Shown here: piece by piece, positions 43,201 through 53,989 of the stretch
How the letters are laid out: every line of letters begins with the position of its first letter
Position numbering within the stretch: the first letter of the stretch is position 1
NCBI RefSeq assembly: GCF_963678975.1
Contig: NC_089280.1
Location: forward strand, 834,501-898,500
DNA from: Dysidea avara
Lineage: Eukaryota > Porifera > Demospongiae > Dictyoceratida > Dysideidae
Reading direction: 5' to 3'
Length of the DNA stretch: 64,000 bases
Position numbers and translations under genes: made by a program
The notes under the pieces: model-generated
Databases searched by the model: none
Seen by the model: only the letters and a program-made list of their open reading frames with translations
What the model was told of the DNA's origin: nothing

Positions 43201-46200
43201 CTGCTTTCCTAACTAATAAACACTTGTTGCCATGTTTGGTAGTGTAATCACGTACGTATCAGAGGCTTATGATGTATATCAATGTTTCTATGGTGACCCT
43301 TAATGGTTTTATTTTAATATACTGTACAGGAGACATTTTATGATGAGGAACTTACTGAATGAGGTAGAGGGATAATCATACATCTAAGTTATAGTAAGAC
43401 ACTCCAAACTAGTATCTTCGAAGTATAAACGTCTGAGGAGGAGGTGTTAGAATGACGCAATGAAAACCGAGGTTTTTATTGCATCATTCTAACACCGACT
43501 GTAAGGACGTTTATACTTTGAAGGTACTAGTTTGGAGTGTCTTATTGTTTTAGAAAATGGTCTGCCAGCAGTGAAAAGGACATCGTAACTATGTCTCGCG
43601 CCATTGCTAGTGACGATGTCACACACAAGGCTGCATGGGAAGGCTAACTTAGTTTCAAGGCTTAGTTGCAGAAACGGCACTTTATTGGCATTACAGTGCC
43701 TTGGTGGTACTCCAGTTAACCCTCTAACACAGGAACAGGGTGGTGAAGAACATGCTGGATTAATTTCTTGGAGTGGATAACTAATTAACTAATGTGGTTA
43801 GCCTCGAGTAAGAGACTTGTGGTGGAGTCTCTTTGTGAATAAGAAACTTCTATTTTAATCAAACTTCAAAGCATTGCTAACATACCATTTTCTAAGGTGT
43901 TTCAAAGACTATTTAGCATTAATGCAAACAGTGACGTAGTGCTGATATCATATCTCTACTAGTTTACAATTGTAAAAAAAATCAGTTAAGTTTTTTGAAA
44001 TGTGAATCGGGGAAGGATAAGACTATAACGCTGTCATTATAACATGTGATATTATAGAAGTGAGTCCAACAAGGTTTAAAATATTATATACTTCACTGAC
44101 ACCAATTTACTATATAGTACTAAACTGTTAAATGTATAGGTCAACTGCTATTGACCACAGCTTCATTTACATGGTGTGTGTGGTATGTATTTTTTGGGTC
44201 AATGGGTCCAAGGTTTGATTGGACCTTTGTAGGTAGTAGCCTACATCTTTTGTTGTCCTGGTTACTAAAGGGGAATAACCTATGTGCTGTGATCATGTGA
44301 TTTGCTATTCCTATAGGACATCAGTCCATTCATTACCAATAGATGAGTCATTGTTTGAACAGCAAACTACTGTAAACTTGGAGCAGCCACATCCACCTAA
44401 TGAGGTGCAGCCACACCCACCTAATGAGGTGCAGCCACAGTCACAAGATCAAAATCAACTACACCCTAGTGGTCAAGTTCAGTCTTATCAAACTAATCAA
44501 GATCAACCACGTCCATCTGATCAGGAGCAACCACACCCACTTAACGGTAACTGATATATGAAGTATATAGGCAGTAATAATAAGGCTGATAAGCTGCCTG
44601 TCATTCTTCAGGCAACAAAACATGTATTAGCGTGGGACTTTAATCGCTAATCACCTGGCAACTACAAGTTTGTTGTTGTAGATCAGTATCCTGGTATTGC
44701 TTCACAACATGTGGGACTGTTAGGACAGTGTATGGAATAATGTTTGAGCGTAAATCGGATGGCTGCAGGTTCGAGGCTACCTAGGTCCAGTCATGGATTT
44801 TTTCTCCTTTCTCCAACTTTTCAAACACACCTTAAGTAGCTAAAGTCTTTGAGCAGGCTGTAGGACCAGGTGTCCTACAGACCTTCAGCACTTGCGCTGT
44901 AAAGCATTAATAAATAAATAAAAATAATGTTTGATTGGTAGAAGGCAGGCCAACTGGATGTGTGTTGGTTTTGTCCTGTGTGCAAAAAGAAATTCACTCT
45001 CTTTCATACCTTCAGTTATTCCTGATGTTAACTACCGTAATTTGCTTTATTTTTGTGCAAAAAATTTTCGTGATAAAAGTTTTCATTGTAAAAATATTTT
45101 CGTATGATTTACGTGAATGACTGTTCTATTAGAGTGGTTCGATCTTTTATAAAAAGTTTTGTACAAATTTTTCATACAAGTTTTTGCATACAAAAATTAT
45201 TTTACAACGAAAAAAAAAAGCTAATTACGGTACATGCCTATTGTCGTGTAGTTAACATAAAGAAGAATTACCTTTATAATGTACGAAAGTAGTTAACATG
45301 TACTGGTCACTATCCCACTAGGGACCTACAAAGAAGTCTACTGTGTAGCAGGGAGTCATATAGACTGCAAGCTCTTTGTGGATCAAGTCACCACCTGGTG
45401 TGGAATTAAACATAGTTTTAGTATCATGTTTCTTACTCCGTGCTACACAGACTTTCAGTAGCTTTCTTTGTAGTTCCCTAGTGGGATAGTAACTAGTAAA
45501 TGTTACTGGATCTGCAAAAACCCGACACAATGGTGCATTTTAAAAATTCTTTATTGTTGAGTATTTATAATCTACTTAGCCAAGTTTCAATCCTGTATGC
45601 CAACAACTTTTGGAGTTACAACACTACAAAGTAACAACAACAGAAAGATGGATTTGTACAGTAAGTATTGGGAAAATAAATTACAGGTGCTTGCAATAAC
45701 AGTTGTAACTTACAAAAGCAATGCAATACAGATTTGTAACTCGCACCATTGGGGAGTTCATTATTAGGTAAGTTTTCCTTCTATCACCTTTCTTCACTAC
45801 ATACAGAGATGAAATCAGTGAAGAAAAGATCGATTGTGTACGATCGCTTCAACATGACATAAACAAATGCCCAAAGCTCGCATATCCTTTAGTCTGCTAC
45901 TATGAAATAAACATTTTCAAACTCCCCTTGAGTAGTCAAATAAGATGATACCGTAGATTCCCTAAAAATTCGGCAGAAATAAATTAATTCAGTTCGTGTC
46001 TGGCCGAAAAAAATGTACCTGCCTATTGCTATTGTCGAATTTTTAGGGATCTATCCCTAATACAGTCTGTACGCTTCATGGCTATGCAATTTGTGATCCA
46101 TTTACTGCTTACTTTCTGGATTTCGTTCTACAGGACTAATAGGAACGTCTTGAGGCGGAGCTGCATGACGATACTACAACACTCACTTGGCCGCAGCGCT

Positions 46201-49200
46201 ATATGCTATGACTGCCTACATTATCCAGAAGGGATGGTCAATGTCATTACTACATCACTTTTGAATACAATCACCCAGACGTAATATTAAGGATTTCAAA
46301 AAGTAATAAAAAATAGAAACCACAATCAATAATATTATTGAACTATCTCGTGATACATCTTGCTAGCAGATGCTGCATGAAGTGTTCCATGGCTAACAAA
46401 GCGTTATTGGAGGGTGTATCATGTTAGAAGGAGATGTGGGGCCAGGAGAGATTTTATTCTGTGAACAGAAACGAAGATCGTTTTGCGGAAGTCGTGACGT
46501 CACACGATGATATCATTGGGTAAGTTCCCTGAACAATTTCACACTTGGTGCTTCATCCAGCATCGATTGTGTGAGGTCACTGGGAATCCTCAGTACTCAA
46601 GAGACCTTCATCAACTAGTGCTTCAAGTGCCGAAAAAATAGTGCGCTTATAATTAGAAACTTTCCTGCGCTTTCCGAAATTTAGAGCACATTGCGTTCAA
46701 AGCACAGGGAGTGCCGAATATTTAGAGATGCCGAAATTTTAGGGAATCTACGGTATCCAGGATTTTGTCATTACACCCTTTCTTCACAAAGAACGAAGCG
46801 TTAAAAAGTTTTAGGAATTTTTTTCCATTTATGTGAATATTTTACCGATTGCAATCAATAGTCTATACTGAAAATTTATCATTATGTCGGGTTTTGCAGA
46901 TCCAGTCACAAATATTAACTACTCGCCTATGTTTTAAAATTAATTAACCCTTTGTATGCGATGGAAAATTAAGAGCAGCCATGAGGCTTTGTGTATGATA
47001 ACATGTTAAACAAACTATAAAACAATTAAGAAGATACTTCTGCGTGTAATTTGTGATTAAAGTGGTTTGCTCTCCTTAGCAATGTATAGCAATGTAATTG
47101 ATGAATTGCAAAATAATTGAAATACATTTAGTTTTAATGTACTGCATATGTTGTTAAAAAAACAAGGCAAGAAACAAACCTTGTGTAGTTAATTTATAAA
47201 GAGTTGATTAATTCAAGGGATAGTATTTACTGTCCGCTTGGTTCACATCATCAACTTATCATACAGTATGATAGTACTGTATAGTAGGGAACACAAAGGA
47301 GTAGGTGTGGCCAATGAAATAGCATCACCCAAATTCAATTTCCCCTGACGACGATGAGGCAGTATTGGTTAAGTAAAACTAAGCCCAAACAAGCTTTCAG
47401 ATCGACCCAAAACGCTTTCAACAAGTTGCTACAGAATTTAAGAAAATATTTAACGGAATTTTCTACTGACTGAGCAACTGACTGACTGAGTGATGCCTTC
47501 AGACAAGCATAACTTGATAACGGCTAAGGCTACGGGCTTCATCATTTTTTCATAGTTTGACGTCGCTTTGGTCCAAGAGGTGCCTTTTGGCATGCCGCTG
47601 TACGTACAATGTATTCTTCATGGACTTACCAGTGTCCTCCTTTGTGTACCAATCACCTGTGTTGACAGCGAAAAGTGTCAATTTGGCGATAGCACGTAAT
47701 GGCTTCCCTTTGTATTGGAAATTGTCCATATTTTTCATAGTGACTATTTTGATTGCAGAGGTGCTTTTCGAATGTTTGTTGATTCTTACTGCTGTGTAAC
47801 GGGTTGAACATAGTCGACAATGAAACTTCACTTTTCAGATGATAATTAATATAAATGGGGTGCACGGCACCATTTCTTTCAGTGTGCATGGATTGCAGAG
47901 GTGTTTTTTGAACAGTTCTTGATCTGAAATGCTGTGTAACGGGTTGAACATAGCAGACAACGAAGCACAATGGATACTTCACTTTTCAGACAATAATTGA
48001 TATAGGGGTGCGCGGCCCCATTTCCAGATGCAGTATGCGTGGGTTCACCAGTCATAATAATTGTTTACAAAAAAGTTAACAAACAAGTACACAGAAAAAT
48101 TTTGGAATTTTCATCTAGAGTAGGGACCATAGCACATCGATAAAAAGACTGAAACAAGCTGGAGTAGTGCATGATATCAAATCACAGTAAAACAAGTTAT
48201 ATCTAGGGATGAGCCTATTTTGCTATTTTTTCCAACTATTTTTCTTTCCAGCAATCCTTTTATTTCTTACCTATTTTGCTCAATGTTTTGCTCGAAATTT
48301 TTATATTTTGCTGAGCATCAGTAAAAATTAATTGCAGTATCTCTAGCTTACAAGCATGTGTGACTGCTCTATTAGAATTTTTTCGTACATAGTGACTGCT
48401 CTATTAGAGTATCTCGATCTTTAGTCACCATTTCCTATGAGCATATGTTGTCCTAATACTATGCATGACTGTTCTATTAGAGTATCTCAATCTTTTTCAT
48501 ACAAATTTAAGTTGCCTTTTCTTGGTGCCAATTTTTCCATTTTTTTCCAGCATTTTGCTGTTTGCTTTTACCAATGTAATTTCCCATAAAAATTGCCTGC
48601 GCATCCCTAATATCTCTACTGTGTTCAAGATACCATAATAAAAATGCACAGTAGGGACAAAACACTTCTTATTGTTTTACTGTAATTTAATATCATGCAC
48701 TACCTCCAACTTGTTTCAGTACTTTTTATAGATATGCTATGGTCCGTACTCTAGTTGAAAATTCTAAATTTTTCTGTGTACTTGTTTCTTATTGCTGACA
48801 CCAACTGAAGCCATGCAAGTTACACATGCCTACAGTACACGGTAGGACGGGTACTACTTGTACCACTTGTATGTTACATATGGAGTACAATTAACACTTA
48901 AAGGGTTCCAGCAATAAAAGGTAGTGACATGAGATAATATAGCTATGTGGGAAAACCCCTACATCAGCACAATCCGTTCAATGCCAAAGTAGGGATTTTC
49001 CCACATGGCTATTAGTGATGTGCGATATATCGAAAAAATATCGATTTCGCGATAATTTTGTCGATATCGTTATCGTATCGATTTTTGATACTGCTTTAGC
49101 AGATTTCGATATTTATCGAAAAGATTATATTTTGCGATAATTATCGAAATATCAAAGAATATTTCGATAAATCTACAGCATTTAGTGTGTGATTGTGCAA

Positions 49201-50548
49201 TCACACTAGAAATGAAGGTTGGTTTTGTACTATCTAGCCACTTTAAAAGCTTGTCTACCAGTTTTCTAGGCTTATTAGTAGTTCTATACAATAGTTTTAG
49301 TGTGCAAATTGTATTTCAAGCATATTTATAAATATTGGCCGCCCACACAATTACACCACCCACACAATTAAAAATTATTGAAAATCAAATCGAAATTTCG
49401 ATATTTACCCAATATCGTATCGATATCGTGTCAAAATAAAAATCCTGATATCGCACATCACTAATGGCTATGTTGTATTAGCTACCATCATTTATATTTC
49501 ACTACTTTTTATTGCTGGAACCATGTTAATAGATTTTTAATTGTACTAGTTTGTTAACTAGCATAGCTATATTGTACACGTGTGGCTGTGACTGCTTTAT
49601 TAGAGTATCTTGATCTCCCTGCTTGTCTCAAATGAACAACATAATAAAGGAAGAGTCGTGGTTTACCATGTCTAGTTTTCTACAGCAAAACCACAGTTGA
49701 TTGCAGATCATTAAGGGGTGTGGTCGCTGCCTTCTGTGATCATCATTAAGGGCGTGGTGGTGTGTATGGTCATGTAGTTGTTTTATAAGTGAAGTTAATG
49801 TATCTGCTCCACTTACAGAAGCTTAAGCACTTCACATAGTTTTGTGGTGTCTAAATACACTTCTCTAAGGAAATTGTCAATACGCAATCTTATCACCTTG
49901 GTGATGGTTTCCATGCATGAAGAAGAAGACAATCATGTAATTGAAGATGAAAGAGTGTAGAAGGCAGACACTCGTTGGAACCAGAAAAAGCACATGTCAT
50001 TTGTGAGTTAGTTATTGAGGCATGACGAGCGCCACCCAAAATGTTGTCATTAAAAACGTCATGCTAAATTAAAATAGTCTTAGTGCATCTAACTTCTAAT
50101 CCAGCATTAAAACAAGAACTTCCACAGACGGTCAGATATTATCTTTTTTAATTGTTAAAACCTGTGTGCCCTCCTGAGAAGTTGCAAGGCTAGAGGCCAA
50201 ACAAAGCAGCACATGGCCACCATTTTTTGGGGGACCCTACTTACTAAACAGTACTACTGTACCGTTTGAGGACATTAATGGTGCTGATCTTTAACACTTC
50301 GTTTCCAGTATGTTAAATACATTATTGTGGTTAATGTGGAATCATAGATGTAGAAACTGGGTGTAAACCTCCTAGAAGTGTTGTAGTGTACCATACTATG
50401 TAATATAGTCAAGTGTGTTAAAATGATCCTTACTGCTACAGATGACAACAGGCCAGTCAGTCCTGTTACTCCACTGGATGGAATACAAGCTGTAATACAG
50501 TGCCTGGAGGCTGTATTGGAAGAAGAGCAATCAGAGTCTGACTCCTAA
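40202..50548 (+). CDS. TPR-repeat protein, complete, 8 exons, 773 aa
   Basis: Exons: 40202-40971, 41021-41108, 41160-41279, 41717-41836, 41886-42005, 42056-42822, 44317-44546, 50442-50548; all join in phase with GT-AG ends. The first 85 residues are basic and low-complexity. Residues about 86-420 are tetratricopeptide repeats of the 40-residue LGN/rapsyn-like kind, with AYNNLGILVKMLGK, AAFANLGGCHEML, ALCNVGNCLRAQGQLEEA, ALLNLAITSEAIGDLHKSIEWY and LLLLGALYYETGQLVKAKDYY. TPR superhelices bind peptides. A helical basic stretch (VQRAMKRQ...FRRLKKRT) and a Ser/Thr-rich disordered part follow. Next is a Gln/Pro-rich segment with repeated QPHPPNEV, then an acidic end (EEEQSESDS). I do not recognise the orthologue (TTC24 or LGN-related are possible) and found no GoLoco motif. 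The ATG used is the first in frame after the promoter. Intron 7 (5.9 kb) is full of nested MITEs. Confidence 0.85.
41363..41527. mobile_element. Tigger/pogo-like MITE with TA target site
   Basis: It starts CAGTGGAACCTGTTAATCAG and ends with the inverse-like CTAGTTTCACTG; TA flanks both sides (41361-41362, 41528-41529). Internally AATCAGGACAC/AATCAGGATACC words repeat. It lies in TPR-gene intron 3. Confidence 0.65.
42878..43092 (+). repeat. tRNA-derived SINE
   Basis: A B-box-like AGTTTGAATCC near 42910, then a T-rich stretch (ATTTTTTCCTTAC) and a 3' body GCTGTCAGACCTTCAGTGCT, GGTCACTGTAAAGTG, ending in AACAACAACAATA. The 3' body is shared with 19030-19105 and 44850-44915. It lies in TPR-gene intron 6. 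Confidence 0.6.
43393..43546. mobile_element. Hairpin MITE, 154 bp
   Basis: The arms GTAAGACACTCCAAACTAGT (continuing TTCGAAGTATAAACGTC) and their inverse are about 42 nt. Inside, GGTGTTAGAATGACGCAATG and CATTGC-type inverse words extend the pairing, so nearly the whole element folds. Confidence 0.85.
44637..44924 (+). repeat. tRNA-derived SINE with A-rich tail
   Basis: A B box GGTTCGAGGC at about 44768, followed by GATTTTTTCTCCTTTCTCC. A 3' body has CAGACCTTCAGCACTTGCGC then TGTAAAGCATTAA, ending in (AATA)n. It lies in TPR-gene intron 7. Confidence 0.6.
45035..45230. mobile_element. CCGTA-type MITE, TA target site
   Basis: The left CCGTAATTTGCTTT and the inverted right AAAGCTAATTACGG are flanked by TA on both sides. 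The interior has TTTTCGT/AAATATTTTCG words and one copy of the dispersed 20-bp motif (45116-45148). Confidence 0.7.
45309..45490. mobile_element. 182-bp MITE (ACTATCCCACTAGGGA ends)
   Basis: The left ACTATCCCACTAGGGACCTA and the inverted right TAGTTCCCTAGTGGGATAGT continue inward through CAAAGAA, with CTGTGTAG/CTACACAG further in. TIRs are about 28 nt. No coding capacity. Confidence 0.88.
45501..46910. mobile_element. TGTGACC-type MITE, copy 2, interrupted by a second MITE
   Basis: The left TGTTACTGGATCTGCAAAAA, continuing CCCGACA, is inverted on the right as TGTCGGGTTTTGCAGATCCA then GTCACA. Removing the nested 803-bp element and its TA duplication leaves about 605 bp, close to the 638 bp of the relative at 23628-24265. 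Confidence 0.82.
45951..46753. mobile_element. CCGTA-type MITE, TA target site, nested
   Basis: The ends CCGTAGATTCCCTAAAAATT and (inverted) AATTTTAGGGAATCTACGG are perfect for about 16 nt and continue CGGCA. TA lies on both flanks (45949-45950, 46754-46755). It sits inside the element 45501-46910, so it inserted later. Confidence 0.88.
47242..48786. mobile_element. Composite dispersed repeat, copy 2, with nested insertion
   Basis: Same order as 3023-4064: ATCATACAGTATGATAGTAC start, a GACTGAGT-type tandem part, GACACTGG/TCCATGAAGAATACAT words, then the fold-back hairpin ending TGTGTACTTGTT. The hairpin is interrupted by the 406-bp insertion at 48204-48609. Part of the body is duplicated (47740-47830 and 47890-47990). 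Confidence 0.7.
48204..48609. mobile_element. TAGGGATG-ended MITE inserted in the hairpin
   Basis: The left TAGGGATGAGCC and inverted right GCGCATCCCTA are flanked by ATATC direct repeats (48199-48203, 48610-48614). The uninterrupted hairpin of copy 1 (TTATATCCCTACTG) shows the empty site. It contains three copies of the dispersed 20-bp motif. Confidence 0.8.
49013..49463. mobile_element. hAT-like MITE with perfect 8-bp target duplication
   Basis: The ends TAGTGATGTGCGATAT and ATATCGCACATCACTA are perfect inverted repeats. ATGGCTAT flanks both sides exactly (49005-49012, 49464-49471). The interior repeats ATCGATAT and TTTCGATA words. The perfect duplication suggests a recent insertion. Confidence 0.93.
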
Positions 50549-53190
50549 TAGTGCACACCATTACATCATTGTACAGATATACTGAATTTGATGCTGTGTT
50601 CTCTATACCTTAGAGAGTGTGTGCATGTGTTTGTGTTCTTCTTGTACTTGTCACTACCAAAGTGTTGTCTGTGTAGTTGCTGTCATATGTGTAACTGCTT
50701 TCATACACTTAAAACAAAGTACTTATATGATCTTAGTTAAACATAATTGGCTCTATATACGGCACAACACTATCTGTTGATCTTAAAGTAAATACAGGGG
50801 CGGATATGTAGGGGGGCTTACCCCCCCCCCCCCCCCCTCATATCTCACAATTCACATGCATTATGAACAGCAAAAGTGACATTACAAAGTACAAAATTAT
50901 AGCTGAATTTGTTTTTCTATGCCTAATCCATGACACATTGACTTGCTCAACCAAAACTTCCATTAAAGTATAATGAAGTGTCCTTCGCATCACGTGATGT
51001 CATAGTTTAGCACCTGCTCCGCAGATGGCATGGCAAAAAGGCAAACGTCTTTCACAGAGTATGGATGGGTATAAGATGGAACATCAAAGAGAGTGAGTGA
51101 AAATTTGCCACCAAATTAAATTTTAGAGTACTAATTTCTCAAAATTTCCTGGGGGGCATGGCCCCAACCCCCCCCCCCCCCCCCTAGATAGCTCATGCTT
51201 TGCACTCACACTGTGAAGTCATTTCTACCAGTGTTCCCCCCTTAGCAAAATCCTATAGATACTCCCCTGGAGCCCCTCCCAATTTTTGATAGCTGTTTCC
51301 ACCCCCTGACAGTATTATGTACAGAACTGAGAATTGAGTATAGTACATGTAAACCTTATTAAACTAATTATGCAATTTTCTAAATATATTTGAAGTCATG
51401 TTTAGGTACATTAACAACATATTTTAGCATGAAGAAGAGGGAGAGGAGGAGTATCTTACTGCCAGCTATATGTATCTCATGTTATGACCAAGGGTGGATG
51501 TAGATCCAATACTAATATATAATAGAGCTGTCCAGTTCAGATAGTTTAACATTGTTGTGACACTAGTTGTTCTGTTGAAGTTGTTACACACAAACCTCAT
51601 TGAAGAGCTGAGTGTTCAATCATTTAAATTAGCTATCATCACTGACCAGCTAGATGTGGGGGCCAGACATTAATTTTGAAGTATATGCTGGATGTATTCT
51701 AAATCATGATCATGTACTTCACAGAAGTTTGAAGTTAATTATATAAGGTTTCCTGAAATTGGCTTTAATTTTGTTGGTCACTCCAAGGTATTAAATTTGG
51801 CACTATCGTAATCTAGTATTAAAGTGGGAGAGTATACTACACCTGATGGTCTGCAGTTGGGTGGGGCTAGCTAACCTGCAGGGGATAGTAGAGTATATAC
51901 TTGTCTGGTAGGCTCAACTGGGACACCATACAATCTGATAGTTATTATTAGTCATTGTAGCAAATCTTCACCTGTAGACAATTCTGTTTGGTTGGTGGTG
52001 ATTAGAATTCAGTCACATCACCACTAGCATATAATAAACATCAAGATTGAGTGACCCTATTCCAGTAACAACTATTAAGGCTGTGGCCACAGCTCAACTT
52101 TAACATGGTAGCTATAGGTGATCACAGCAGCAGGGGAGGGGGGTACCCCTAGATACTTAACATTTTCATATTTTATCTCCTCAAAATTAGTGTTGTTTTA
52201 GTTATAACTAGCTAAAACTAAAGTGATTTTACTTTTATCTGAAACAAGTTTTTAGAATTTTTGAAAAGACTAAATGTACCTCAATTTTTACATTGATACT
52301 TAATGTTTACAAAAATCATGTGCACTGTATTATACTTGCATTTGATAAAGAATCACATAGGTAGCTACTACGTTTTCCTGAGGGGCATTCCCCAGACTCC
52401 CTTAGCATTGTGAATGTGCTTTATCCATGTCAGTATATATGTCCACCTGCTAAGTTTTGAAATTTAGATGCTCTGAGCCTGCATTTGGTAACAATTTTAA
52501 TGTGAAATTATCTGTAAAATAATTGCACATCACTTATTATAGGCACAAACCACAATAATTAATTAAAATACTCAACTGTTGCATCATCATTTAAAGGGGA
52601 TTTCTATGGAAACATTGAAACCCCTTAGAGTGTTTGAGCAACTGCTCTTTTACCCCTCACCCAGAATCTAGTTACCTACATAAGACGGAGTGGCGTTCAG
52701 TGCCCTACGTAGCCTGCCAATGAGCATGCTCTCACCTGCCAGCCTATAATATCAAACAATCATTGGTAACCCATACAGGTGGTTCATCCGAATCCCCTGG
52801 CTATGGGCCTGTTGCTAAAATCACTCTCACATTCAATTTCAGGGGTTTAATGATCAAACATTTCTTAGGTGGCATGTACATGGTAGGAAGTTTACTATAA
52901 ACATACAACATTGAGATAATCACAATGGAGTAGTAACCCTACTGGTGTTGTGTTGAAGCTCAAAATTTGAATATCAAAAATTTCCTGGAAGATAGCATGC
53001 TTTGCATCATTAATGTGGCATACCTTTCCACCAAACAAGCTTTAGGAATAACATCACCAAGTCTGGCTATGTTTGTGTTAGATGTTTTGTAAGTCGTACA
53101 CCTCACCTTATTTTAACATTATTAGATGTATAAGTATACTTGTAATGATTAATGTATTAACATTCAGCAAAAGTGTGTGCTTTCAATTTG
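50549..53190. other. Gene-poor region downstream of the TPR gene
   Basis: I see no coding signal. Two poly-C runs (50819-50837 and 51170-51183) lie in GGGG/CCCC-rich surroundings (GGGGCGGATATGTAGGGGGG upstream of the first), a common sequencing and assembly hazard. The text around them is AT-rich. Confidence 0.5.
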
Positions 53191-53199
53191 GAAGGAGTG

Positions 53200-53710
53200 T
53201 CTGTGGCGCTAACTACTACATTCATACTAGAATCCACTCACACCAACTCATCGCTAGACCAACACCACATGACCGTTCAAATCCCCTCCTAGCACAGATA
53301 TTCCTGGGGTTTGCAAGTCGAGACTTGATCAGGGTTTGCATCTCCAGTACTTCCCCAGTAGGTGAGGAATTGTAATTTTCAGTGACACAAATTCCCACCT
53401 CAGCCTGTATTAGTGGTAGTCGGAGATTACATTGATAGGTGCATAATTCACCTTTTCTGTGGAACAACATACCTGCACCTGTCTTACAGATAACCAATAT
53501 CAATCCATTCAGTGCTGCCCTCAAACAATTTCTTTTGTACTGTTTTGTATTAGTGTATTGTCCTAGTATCTTTTCTGTTTACTTGCATTGCTTTTGTATT
53601 AGTGTATTGTTCTTGTATTCTTTGTTCTGTTGTATGTACTTGTGGGGAGCACATTTGCAGGCCCAGCCCCTTGTCATTTGACAAAAAATGATAAATAATA
53701 ATAATACAAC
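53200..53710 (+). mobile_element. Second LINE-like 3'-end relic
   Basis: An ORF (from about 53439) reads SPFLWNNIPAPVLQITNINP, matching the C-terminal 'WNNIP' pattern of LINE ORF2 tails. It ends before a (AAT)n tail at 53690-53708, as LINE 3' ends often do. The upstream part is too decayed to assign. Confidence 0.4.
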
Positions 53711-53989
53711 TAGGGGTATGGTACAGTTTAAATCACATGCACACTAGTCCAGCTCTGCTGACCCTCATGGATTTACTGTGAGTCTCATGATTTCACTATC
53801 AAGCTCAAGGGCTCACAAGCAGTAGCTCTAAACTCACGGTTTCTAATTCTCACGGATCAGCACCATTAGTCATCTAGTGTCTAAACTGAAGTCTGCAGCA
53901 ATGCAACAAGCCAAGGAAGATAGCTAGTGTCATACACAACATTCTAGAACAGACTAGTCTTGCATGCCAGATGGTATGTGTGGGGACAG

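Larger units (their letters stand above)
44547..50441. other. TPR-gene intron 7: nest of non-autonomous transposons
   Basis: Besides the tail of the SINE (44637-44924), this intron holds six further inverted-repeat elements or composites, two of which contain other elements: 45035-45230, 45309-45490, 45501-46910 (with 45951-46753 inside), 47242-48786 (with 48204-48609 inside) and 49013-49463. The rest (49470-50440) has no gene I recognise. Confidence 0.75.

Noticed and set aside
43330-43363. 34-nt exon candidate of the TPR gene (AG...GTAGAG, reading RRHFMMRNLLNE)
   Set aside because: Including it shifts the next exon into a TGA after nine codons; skipping it joins 42822 to 44317 in phase. 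It could at most be an alternative or poison exon.
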